The position numbers were made by a program, and so were the translations under genes. The notes under the pieces were generated by a model. It was not told the origin of the DNA. It made no database searches and saw nothing but the letters and a program-made list of their open reading frames with translations. From Clostridium cavendishii DSM 21758 (GTDB taxonomy: Bacteria > Bacillota > Clostridia > Clostridiales > Clostridiaceae), in NCBI RefSeq assembly GCF_900141845.1, contig NZ_FQZB01000024.1:1-64000 (forward strand): 64,000 nucleotides of DNA, given 5' to 3'. Shown one piece after another: positions 16,562 through 24,039 of this stretch; the stretch's first letter is position 1; every line of letters starts with the position of its first letter.

Positions 16562-18064
16562 ATGAGAAAAATAAGTTATAAATTTAGTAGTTTCATCAAT
16601 AATGCATTAAAGTTTCTATTTATATTTGTAGTTATAGGAAGTAAGTATAGATTGACAAGAGATTTTGCATCAGTTAAGTTTAGTAAATTTTCAGTAGTTT
16701 TTTTTATAATTATAATTTTACTTGGCATTATTTTGAATTATTTAATGAAGAAGAAATTTAATACTAAAATAATATTTATCAGTATTTTATCTGTAGGATT
16801 AATTATAAGATTAATTTGGTTTTATTCTATAGATAGTATACCAACAAGTGATTTTAATAGAATGTATATATGTGCTGAGGACTTTTTAAAGGGTTTTACT
16901 TATATGTTTGAGGGGACAGGCTATATGGCTAGATTTCCACATATGAGTATTACAGTATTATATTTTTCATTTGTTCAAAAGATATTTTATAAGAATCCAT
17001 TAATAGCTATAAGGCTTTTAAATATATTATTTTCTATGTTAAATATGGTGATTTTATATTTTATTGCAAAAGAAGTATTTAAAGATAAGAAAAATGTAAT
17101 ATGGTCCTTATTTTTAGCTGCGATTTATCCACCTATGATTATTTACAACAATGCATATGCATCAGAGAATATTGCAATGCCAATATTTTTATTAAGTATA
17201 TACCTATTTTTAAAGTCTATAAATAAAGATAGAAAAATCAAATTATTAATAGGAGCCTTCTTTATATTAGCATTAGCAAATCTTTTTAGGCCAATAGCTT
17301 ATGTAGTTATAGTAGCTTATATATTGTATATTTTAATTTACTTTAAAGAAGGAATAAAGAGAAAAGTAATTTTAGTTTCTACTAGTATTATGAGTTTTAT
17401 AATACCAACATTATTAGTAAGCTATGGGTTAATCTATTTAAATATATTAGAAAGACCTCTTTGGAAACCAACTGAGCCTGCAAGTATCTCTATATTAAAA
17501 GGGACAAATTTTGAAAGTAATGGACGTTGGAATGAAGAGGATGCAAAAGTTTTTGGAGAGTGTGATGAGAATTATGAAAAAGCTGATAAAAGAGCAAAAG
17601 AAATAATAAGAGAAAGATTATTAGGTTCTAAAAAGACAGATATTTTAAGGCATTATGCTACTAAATATGCGTTTCAATGGAACACTGGTGATTTTGGAGG
17701 TATATGCTGGGCTGAAGCTGGATTAGAAACTGAAAGTAATAGAGAAAAATATTTAAAGATAATGGAAAAAAATGATGGAAAAGAGTTAATAAAATTAAGC
17801 AAAGATGGAGAATCTTTAGTTCAATTAATTTATACTATTATGATTTTAATTACATATTTGGCGCTTTATAAAAAGAAAAGAAATTATAAGCTAGATTTAA
17901 TGTATATATTGTTTTGTGGTTTTTCTATACAATGCTTAATAACAGAATCACAAGATAGATACACATATGTAGTTTCATGGATATTTATATTACTAGCAAT
18001 GAACTTTTTTGAAAGTGAAAGTAAAGTGTTTATTAGAAATGGAGAAGAATCAAGTGAAAGATAA
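16562..18064 (+). CDS. GT-C membrane glycosyltransferase, paralogue 1
   Basis: The 500-residue polytopic protein has about ten to twelve membrane helices and a C-terminal extracellular part (about 300-410). SIPTSDFNRMYICAEDF in the first outer loop supplies the acidic residues expected of GT-C enzymes of the GT39/GT83 (PMT/ArnT) type, which take a sugar from a polyprenyl-phosphate carrier outside the membrane. It is highly similar along its whole length to the protein encoded at 19352-20854. ATG 16562 is chosen; the in-frame ATG at 16544 is part of the ATGGAGGAT ribosome binding site. It overlaps the next gene by 11 bp. The acceptor is unknown. Confidence 0.82.
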   Translation: MRKISYKFSSFINNALKFLFIFVVIGSKYRLTRDFASVKFSKFSVVFFIIIILLGIILNYLMKKKFNTKIIFISILSVGLIIRLIWFYSIDSIPTSDFNRMYICAEDFLKGFTYMFEGTGYMARFPHMSITVLYFSFVQKIFYKNPLIAIRLLNILFSMLNMVILYFIAKEVFKDKKNVIWSLFLAAIYPPMIIYNNAYASENIAMPIFLLSIYLFLKSINKDRKIKLLIGAFFILALANLFRPIAYVVIVAYILYILIYFKEGIKRKVILVSTSIMSFIIPTLLVSYGLIYLNILERPLWKPTEPASISILKGTNFESNGRWNEEDAKVFGECDENYEKADKRAKEIIRERLLGSKKTDILRHYATKYAFQWNTGDFGGICWAEAGLETESNREKYLKIMEKNDGKELIKLSKDGESLVQLIYTIMILITYLALYKKKRNYKLDLMYILFCGFSIQCLITESQDRYTYVVSWIFILLAMNFFESESKVFIRNGEESSER

Positions 18065-18878
18065 ATTTTTGAATGTAATAAAACTTTTACGAGTAGAACA
18101 ATGGATTAAAAATATGTTTATTTTTGTGCCAATATTATTTTTTGATAATATTTCCAATATAGAAAAAAGTATTATCGCATTTACTTCATTTTGTTTTATT
18201 TCATCTTGTGCATGTGTATTAAATGATATTGTGGATAAAGGTAAGATTTGGGGTACAAATATGAAAGTTAAACTTTTTAAAACTATAGTTTTAGCTTTAA
18301 TATTAGCAACTATATCTTTTATTATAGCATTTTCACTAAATAACTATATTCTTTTAATTATAATTTTATATTTATTAAATAATCTTTTTTATTCTTTTAA
18401 AATTAAACATATGATTATTTTAGATGTATTTTCGAAAGCTATAGACTTTATATTAAGAATTTTAACAGGTTCATTTGCTATAGGTAGTGAGATTTCTAGC
18501 TGGATGATATTGTGCATATTATTTTTAGCATTATTTTTAGGTTTTTGCAAGGAGAGAAATGAACTTATTATCAAGGAAAGATATTCAAAAGAACTAAGTG
18601 AAAATTTATTAAAATACAATGAGAAATTATTAGATCAAATAATAAATATAATACTAACATGTACTATAATATTCTATGCTATTTATTCTGTTATAGGAAT
18701 TAGTGATGGTAATTTTATATGGACAACCATTTTGGTCTTATTTGGAATATTAAGATATTACTATTTAATATATTCAAAAGATGAAGGTGGTAACACTATG
18801 GATTTAATTCTTAAGGATAGACAACTTGCATTTTGTATAATTTTTTGGATTACTGTATATGTTAGTATCAAAATATAA
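18054..18878 (+). CDS. UbiA-family protein, paralogue 1, catalytic motif lost
   Basis: The 274-residue membrane protein is a paralogue of the UbiA-type prenyltransferase at 20844-21707 and shares its start (MKDKFLNVIKLLRVEQWIKN) and helices. The intact paralogue has NDxxDxxxDxxHPxKxxRP. Here only NDIVD (57-61) remains, followed by KGKIWGTNMK, with about nine residues missing. Further changes are LDVFSIGIGF to LDVFSKAIDF and GKRRNE to CKERNE. The reading frame is otherwise open and well conserved. It is probably catalytically dead: a decaying duplicate or a non-catalytic partner. The GTG start is chosen by homology and GGAGAAG upstream; an in-frame ATG at 18039 is an alternative. Confidence 0.8.
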   Translation: MKDKFLNVIKLLRVEQWIKNMFIFVPILFFDNISNIEKSIIAFTSFCFISSCACVLNDIVDKGKIWGTNMKVKLFKTIVLALILATISFIIAFSLNNYILLIIILYLLNNLFYSFKIKHMIILDVFSKAIDFILRILTGSFAIGSEISSWMILCILFLALFLGFCKERNELIIKERYSKELSENLLKYNEKLLDQIINIILTCTIIFYAIYSVIGISDGNFIWTTILVLFGILRYYYLIYSKDEGGNTMDLILKDRQLAFCIIFWITVYVSIKI

Positions 18879-18996
18879 AAAAACTTCGAAATAAAAAATG
18901 TAGGTTATAAGATATATGTTAACTATTAATATTTAGTATGTGAATAGTAATAGTTAAATTATTAAAAGAAGTTTAAATAAGAACAATATACATTTT

Positions 18997-19032
18997 AACA
19001 ACATATAAGTTTAGCTTATATGTTGTTTTTTT
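18997..19032 (+). terminator. Terminator after the first glycosyltransferase/UbiA pair
   Basis: AACAACATATAAG pairs perfectly with CTTATATGTTGTT (13 bp, 5-base loop) and is followed by TTTTTTT. It separates the first gene pair from the regulated operon that follows, so the second pair needs its own promoter. Confidence 0.9.
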
Positions 19033-19046
19033 TCATGAAAATAATA

Positions 19047-19092
19047 TCTTCATAATATCTTCATAATTTTAATAATAATATCTTTTATTTTA
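19047..19092 (+). promoter_or_regulatory. 46-bp regulatory box upstream of the intact glycosylation operon
   Basis: This stretch is identical over 46 bp to 23055-23100 upstream of the response-regulator gene. It begins with TCTTCATAATATCTTCATAA, a direct repeat of TCTTCATAA with an 11-bp period, the layout bound by OmpR-family dimers. ATTATAGA, probably part of the -10 region, starts exactly 60 bp after the box start in both places. Confidence 0.8.
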
Positions 19093-19351
19093 CCTTTTAA
19101 GATTTTATTATAGAAAAGTTTATTAAATGTTGGAACTTATATTTAATATAAAAAGTCTATAGAGTATAGAGCAAAAGATAATATTTATACAAAATCAGTT
19201 TTTTTATTTGTCATAAGTAAGAAAATTGAAAGAATTTAGAAAGAAAATTTAAAGAAGAGGAAGAGAGTAATTAATAAGTTTGAAAGAAAGATTTGTTATG
19301 ATATAAATGAAATCCAAAGGGAAAGACTTGGATAGAGAGTGAGAGGTAAAT

Positions 19352-20854
19352 ATGAAAGGAACAAATTATAAATTTAGTATTTTTCTTAATAATGCATTAA
19401 AATTTTTATTTTTATTCGTAATAGTAGGAAGCATATATAAACTTACAAAAGATTTTAAATCAAGTGAATTTGGAGCTTTCTCATTAGCGTTTTCCATAAG
19501 TATAGGTTTAATGGCATTTATTTTATTTTATCTAATGAGAAAGAAGTATAGTGAAAAAATAATATTTATTGTTATTTTGATTATGGGCTTAATTATAAGA
19601 CTAATATGGCTTTATTCAATAGATAGTATACCAACAAGTGATTTTAATAGAATGTATATATGTGCAGAGGATTTCTTGCAAGGGACTACATATATGTTTA
19701 AAGGTACAGGCTACATGGCTAGATTTCCTCATATGAGTATTACAGTTTTATATTTTGCGTTAATTCAGAAAATATTTTATTTAAATCCGTTAATAGCTAT
19801 AAGAAGTTTTAATATAGTTTTTTCAATGTTAAATATAGTTATTTTATATTTTATTTCAAAGGAAATTTTTAAAGATAAGAAAAATGTATTATTGGCATCT
19901 TTTGTAGCATCAATTTATCCGCCTATGATTATTTATAATAATGCATATGCTTCGGAAAATATAGCAATGCCAATATTTTTATTAAGTATTTATTTATTCT
20001 TAAGAGCTATAAATAGTGAAAAAAAATTAAGGTTATTAATATTATCTTCTATAGCTTTAAGCTTAGCTAATCTTTTTAGACCAATAGGATATATAGTTAT
20101 TGTAGCTTACTTATTATATGTTTCAATTTATTTTAAGGATAAGTTAAAAAGTAAACTAATTTTATTTACTGGTATTGTTTTAGGTTTTGTAATACCAACT
20201 TTTATAGTAAGTTATAGTCTAATTTTTTTAAATGTATTAGAAAGACCTCTTTGGCAGCCAACAGAGCCACCTAGTATTTCTATATTAAAGGGAACAAATT
20301 TTGAAAGTTATGGTCATTGGAATGAAGAAGATGCAAAGGTTTTTGGTCAGTGTGATGAAGATTATGAGAAAGCAGATAAAAGAGCAAAAGAGATAATAAA
20401 GGATAGATTATTAAATTCTAAAAAGACAGACCTTTTAAAGCATTATGTTGTTAAATATGCATTACAGTGGAGAACAGGAGAATATGGAGGTATATGTTGG
20501 GTTGAAGATGGTTTAGAGACTGAAATGAATAGAGAAAAGTATTTAAAGATACTAGGCCAGAATGATGGAAAAGAACTGATAAAGTTAAGTAAAGACGGAG
20601 AATCAGCTGTACAGATAGTTTATATTATTATAATTTTACTAACATATATTGGACTTTATAAAAAAGAAAGAAATTACAAATTAGATTTGATGTATATATT
20701 ATTTTGTGGTTTTTCTATACAGTGCTTGATAACAGAAGCACAGGATAGATATACCTACATAGTTTCATGGATATTTATATTACTTGCAATCAACTTTTTT
20801 GATGATAGAAATAAATTATTTAGTAAAAAGGGAGAGATAAAGAATGAAGGATAA
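19352..20854 (+). CDS. GT-C membrane glycosyltransferase, paralogue 2
   Basis: The 500-residue multi-spanning protein is the close paralogue of the one at 16562-18064, with the same first-loop motif SIPTSDFNRMYICAEDF and the same outer-domain block WNEEDAKVFGQCDEDYEKAD. GT-C enzymes of this type transfer a sugar from polyprenyl phosphate to a surface acceptor. It heads a five-gene run: glycosyltransferase, UbiA, HAD phosphatase and two EmrE-like proteins, with overlaps of 11, 7 and 11 bp and one 9-bp gap. That set encodes synthesis, dephosphorylation, flipping and use of a lipid-linked pentose. GAGAGGT precedes the ATG. The 46-bp box 260 bp upstream suggests two-component control. Confidence 0.85.
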   Translation: MKGTNYKFSIFLNNALKFLFLFVIVGSIYKLTKDFKSSEFGAFSLAFSISIGLMAFILFYLMRKKYSEKIIFIVILIMGLIIRLIWLYSIDSIPTSDFNRMYICAEDFLQGTTYMFKGTGYMARFPHMSITVLYFALIQKIFYLNPLIAIRSFNIVFSMLNIVILYFISKEIFKDKKNVLLASFVASIYPPMIIYNNAYASENIAMPIFLLSIYLFLRAINSEKKLRLLILSSIALSLANLFRPIGYIVIVAYLLYVSIYFKDKLKSKLILFTGIVLGFVIPTFIVSYSLIFLNVLERPLWQPTEPPSISILKGTNFESYGHWNEEDAKVFGQCDEDYEKADKRAKEIIKDRLLNSKKTDLLKHYVVKYALQWRTGEYGGICWVEDGLETEMNREKYLKILGQNDGKELIKLSKDGESAVQIVYIIIILLTYIGLYKKERNYKLDLMYILFCGFSIQCLITEAQDRYTYIVSWIFILLAINFFDDRNKLFSKKGEIKNEG

Positions 20855-21707
20855 ATTTTTGAGTGTAATAAAGCTTTTAAGAATAGAACAATGGATTAAG
20901 AATATGTTTGTTTTTGGACCTATATTGTTTTCAAATAATATTTTTAATAGCGGTATGATAGAAAAAAGTTTTACAGCTTTTATAGCATTTTGTTTTATTT
21001 CATCTTGTGTATATATAATGAATGATATTGTTGATAGAGAAAAAGACAGAAAACATCCTAAAAAGTGCAATAGACCCATTGCTAGTGGAAAGGTTCAAGT
21101 TTTTGAAGCTATTATATTAGCTGTAATATTAGCAGGTGAATCATTTATTATAGCCTTTTCTATAAATAAGTATTTAGTTTTAATAATACTTTTATATCTA
21201 GTAAATAATGTTTTATATTCTTTTAAAATTAAAAATGTAGTGCTTTTAGATGTTTTTTCTATCGGAATAGGATTTATTTTAAGAGTACTTGCTGGTTCTT
21301 TTGCCATAGGTGTTAAAACTTCTAGTTGGATATTATTATGTACATTATTTTTATCATTATTCTTAGGTTTTGGAAAAAGAAGAAATGAAGTTATTGTTTT
21401 AGGTGAAGATGCTAAAGAACATAGAAAAAATTTATCACAATATAATGAAAAATTATTAGATCAAATAATAAATATAGTTCTTGCATGTACTATAGTATTT
21501 TATGCTATTTATTGTGTAGTAGGGACAGGAGATCAAAACTTTATTTGGACTACTATTCTAGTGTTATTTGGGATACTTAGATATTATTATTTAATGTATT
21601 CTAAGGGACAAGGTGGCAATCCTACAGAATTAGTAATTAGAGATAAGCAATTAAGTTTTTGTGTAATATTTTGGATTATATGTTCAGCTGGTATTATGAA
21701 TTTTTAG
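20844..21707 (+). CDS. UbiA-type 5-phosphoribosyl-1-polyprenyl-phosphate synthase
   Basis: The 287-residue membrane protein has the complete first Asp-rich motif NDxxDxxxDxxHPxKxxRP (N60, D61, D64, D68, H71, P72, R77), then LDVFSIGIGFILRVLAG and GKRRNEV. This pattern is that of the decaprenyl-phosphate phosphoribosyltransferase branch of UbiA (Rv3806c type) rather than of quinone enzymes. It would join PRPP to undecaprenyl phosphate in the membrane. It overlaps the glycosyltransferase gene by 11 bp and is followed by a phosphatase gene. Assignment to this branch rests on motif and context. Confidence 0.82.
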   Translation: MKDKFLSVIKLLRIEQWIKNMFVFGPILFSNNIFNSGMIEKSFTAFIAFCFISSCVYIMNDIVDREKDRKHPKKCNRPIASGKVQVFEAIILAVILAGESFIIAFSINKYLVLIILLYLVNNVLYSFKIKNVVLLDVFSIGIGFILRVLAGSFAIGVKTSSWILLCTLFLSLFLGFGKRRNEVIVLGEDAKEHRKNLSQYNEKLLDQIINIVLACTIVFYAIYCVVGTGDQNFIWTTILVLFGILRYYYLMYSKGQGGNPTELVIRDKQLSFCVIFWIICSAGIMNF

Positions 21708-21716
21708 GAGGTTCTT

Positions 21717-22334
21717 ATGAAAAAGGCTTTTGCTATATTTGATGTTGATAAAACTATAATTAAAGGTGATTCTATGTTTTACTTTTTACTATATGGAATA
21801 TCTAAAAAACCATGGCTTGTAATTTATTTGCCAATTATAACAATAAAAGTGATATTATTTAAAGCTGGAATATTAGATGTGAAAAAAGCAAAGGAAAGCT
21901 TGTATATTCCTATTAAACACTTAAAAGAAGAGGAAATACAAGAATTTTATGAAAAAGTACTGTTAAAAAAATCTTATGGAGAAGTATTAAATGTTTTAAA
22001 AGAGCATAAAAAGTCAGGAAGTTATACTATACTAGTTTCAGCTTCACCAGAAGAGTATTTGAAGTACTTCAAAAATAAGGATTATATAGATGAAGTAATA
22101 GGAACCAAGCTTTTAAATGTTAATGGTAGATATATAAACAAAATACAAGGAGAAAATTGTAAAGACTATGAAAAGGTAAAGCGAATAAATACGTTTTTAA
22201 AAGAAAATAATTTTGAGATAGATTTTGAAAATTCTTATTGTTATGGGGACTCGAATTCGGATTCTTATATGATGAATTTAGTTAAAAACAGGTATAGGGT
22301 AAGAGGCGGAAGTCTGGAGGAGTTTTCATGTTAA
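21717..22334 (+). CDS. HAD-superfamily (IB) phosphatase
   Basis: The 205-residue protein has the four HAD motifs: nucleophile DVDKT (9-13), SASPE (motif II), a conserved Lys in the KDYEKVKR region, and YGDSNSD (motif IV). It resembles HAD-IB enzymes (SerB-like) with a helical cap rich in hydrophobic residues (about 20-55), which could approach the membrane. Placed after the phosphoribosyl-polyprenol synthase gene, it is a good candidate to remove the 5-phosphate and leave polyprenyl-phosphate-ribose. GGAGG precedes the ATG. Function is inferred from context. Confidence 0.82.
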   Translation: MKKAFAIFDVDKTIIKGDSMFYFLLYGISKKPWLVIYLPIITIKVILFKAGILDVKKAKESLYIPIKHLKEEEIQEFYEKVLLKKSYGEVLNVLKEHKKSGSYTILVSASPEEYLKYFKNKDYIDEVIGTKLLNVNGRYINKIQGENCKDYEKVKRINTFLKENNFEIDFENSYCYGDSNSDSYMMNLVKNRYRVRGGSLEEFSC

Positions 22335-22651
22335 AAAGAATAAGAATAGGAATTGTATTCATGCTGATATCAGCGCTATTAAGTGCTACAGGACAGCTTA
22401 TGTGGAAAATTGGAAAGGATAATTTTATTTTCATATTTATTGGCCTTGCTTTTTATGGACTAGGAGCTATATTTATGATAAAGTCATTAAAACTAGAAAA
22501 GCTTTCAGTAGCTTATCCTGTTATGTGTATTAGTTATCTATTAGCTCTTTTTTATGGATATGTTTTTTTAAATGAAGTAATAACCATAAAAAAGCTAGTA
22601 GCAGTTTTATTAATAATTATAGGAGTGAGTTTTTGTAGCCGTGGAAAATAG
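22328..22651 (+). CDS. EmrE/ArnE-like small membrane transporter, subunit 1
   Basis: The 107-residue protein has four membrane helices in the small multidrug resistance/DMT pattern (SATGQLMWKIG in helix 1, LSVAYPV in helix 3). It lacks the catalytic Glu of drug-exporting EmrE in helix 1, as do ArnE/ArnF-type lipid-sugar flippase subunits. It overlaps the HAD gene by 7 bp and the next, equally long EmrE-like gene by 11 bp. The two probably form a heterodimer that flips the lipid-linked sugar to the outer leaflet. Confidence 0.8.
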   Translation: MLKRIRIGIVFMLISALLSATGQLMWKIGKDNFIFIFIGLAFYGLGAIFMIKSLKLEKLSVAYPVMCISYLLALFYGYVFLNEVITIKKLVAVLLIIIGVSFCSRGK

Positions 22652-22964
22652 TTTAGTAGTTTTAACAATTTTAATTATGACTTTATGTGGTGCTTTAGGT
22701 GGTGTATATTTAAAAAAATCAACAGCATTAAATAAAAAGATAAATATATCTTTAATTATAGGTTTAGGCTTTTATGGAACGGGAGCTATTTTAAATATAA
22801 TACTTCTTAGATTTATTCCCCTTACTATAGTTTTCCCATGTAATGCTATTACTTATATTTGGTCAACTATATTTGCAAAGCTTATGTTTAAGGAAAAAGT
22901 AGGTATATATAATGTAATAGGCCTAGCTTTTATATCAAGTGGATTAGTGTTACTAGTAATATAG
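22641..22964 (+). CDS. EmrE/ArnF-like small membrane transporter, subunit 2
   Basis: The second 107-residue, four-helix EmrE-like protein begins at GTG with AGGAGTGAG upstream, inside the previous gene. LGGVYLKKSTALNK in helix 1 and the PLTIVFPCNAITYIWS segment match the DMT pattern. Equal length and tandem overlap with the preceding gene point to a paired flippase for the polyprenyl-linked sugar. It is the last gene of the operon, and a terminator follows at 23009. Confidence 0.8.
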   Translation: MENSLVVLTILIMTLCGALGGVYLKKSTALNKKINISLIIGLGFYGTGAILNIILLRFIPLTIVFPCNAITYIWSTIFAKLMFKEKVGIYNVIGLAFISSGLVLLVI

Positions 22965-23008
22965 GTAAATAACTTGATAAATAAAAAATTTAAATTGTAT
23001 TTTAGGAT

Positions 23009-23040
23009 AACTTGTAGTCAGATGGCTACAGGTTGTTTTT
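23009..23040 (+). terminator. Terminator of the glycosylation operon
   Basis: AACTTGTAG pairs with CTACAGGTT (one G-U) around an 8-base loop, followed by GTTTTT. It ends 14 bp before the second 46-bp regulatory box. Confidence 0.75.
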
Positions 23041-23054
23041 GGTTTAATATTTTT

Positions 23055-23100
23055 TCTTCATAATATCTTCATAATTTTAATAATAATATCTTTTATTTTA
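23055..23100 (+). promoter_or_regulatory. 46-bp regulatory box upstream of the two-component system
   Basis: Identical over 46 bp to 19047-19092, including the 11-bp-spaced TCTTCATAA direct repeat. ATTATAGA starts at 23115, exactly 60 bp from the box start as in the other copy. The position suggests autoregulation by the response regulator encoded from 23347. Confidence 0.8.
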
Positions 23101-23346
23101 TATATTAATGTTAAATTATAGAGTTGTAATTAATAAAGGAAACTTTTAACCACTATTATTTGTATAGGTATTCTTTTAGAGAGAGTTTTATTAACTAAAT
23201 TAAAATTTAAAATGTTCCATAATGTAGGATTTTGCAAGTTGAAAATTTGGATATTAGTTTATGATAATTAGTGTATAGTTTTATGATAAAATAAAGTGAA
23301 TTATAAAAATCAAAAATTAAATGTTATACAGTAAGGGGTGCGAGTT

Positions 23347-24039
23347 ATGGAAGTAAAATATAATATTTTAGTTGTAGATGATGAAAAGGATATAAGAGAT
23401 GTAGTAGAGATTTATTTAATAAATGGAGGCTTTAATGTTATAACTGCTGAAGATGGTATAGAAGCATTGGAAGTTTTAAAGAATGAAAAAATAGATTTAA
23501 TAATTTTAGATATAATGATGCCAAGATTAGATGGTGTAAGAGCGTGTATGAAGATAAGAGAAACTCAGCAAATACCAATTATAATGCTATCAGCAAAGAC
23601 AGAGGATAGTGATAAAATATTAGGATTAAATATAGGGGCTGATGATTATATAACAAAGCCATTTAATCCGTTAGAGCTAGTAGCTAGAGTAAATTCACAG
23701 ATTAGAAGAACTAAGGTATTTACTGAAACAAATGAAAAAGATGAATATAGTGTTGGAGCACTTACTTTAAATTCTGAAACAAGAGAAGTATTTGTTGAAG
23801 GCAAGTTTGTAAGACTTACTCCTAGAGAGTTTGATATATTAGAAGTTTTACTTATAAATATTGGAAGGGTTTTAAGTACAGAGCAAATATATGAAAGAGT
23901 ATGGAAGGAAGACTTTTGTAACTCAGACAATACTGTAGCTGTTCATATAAGAAATATAAGAGAGAAGATTGAGATAAATCCAAAAGACCCTAAATACATA
24001 AAATTAGTATGGGGAGTAGGTTATAAAATTGAAAAATAA
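23347..24039 (+). CDS. OmpR/PhoB-family response regulator
   Basis: The 230-residue protein has a receiver domain (about 1-120) with acidic pocket DDE (11-13), phosphorylated Asp D55 in LIILDIMMPRLDG and a conserved Lys in TKPF. A winged helix domain of the OmpR type (about 135-230) follows, containing LTPREFDILEVLL and the terminal VWGVGYKIEK. ATG 23347 has AAGGGG eight bases upstream; the in-frame GTG at 23338 overlaps that site. The histidine kinase gene overlaps by 11 bp. It probably binds the direct repeats at 23055 and 19047. Confidence 0.93.
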   Translation: MEVKYNILVVDDEKDIRDVVEIYLINGGFNVITAEDGIEALEVLKNEKIDLIILDIMMPRLDGVRACMKIRETQQIPIIMLSAKTEDSDKILGLNIGADDYITKPFNPLELVARVNSQIRRTKVFTETNEKDEYSVGALTLNSETREVFVEGKFVRLTPREFDILEVLLINIGRVLSTEQIYERVWKEDFCNSDNTVAVHIRNIREKIEINPKDPKYIKLVWGVGYKIEK

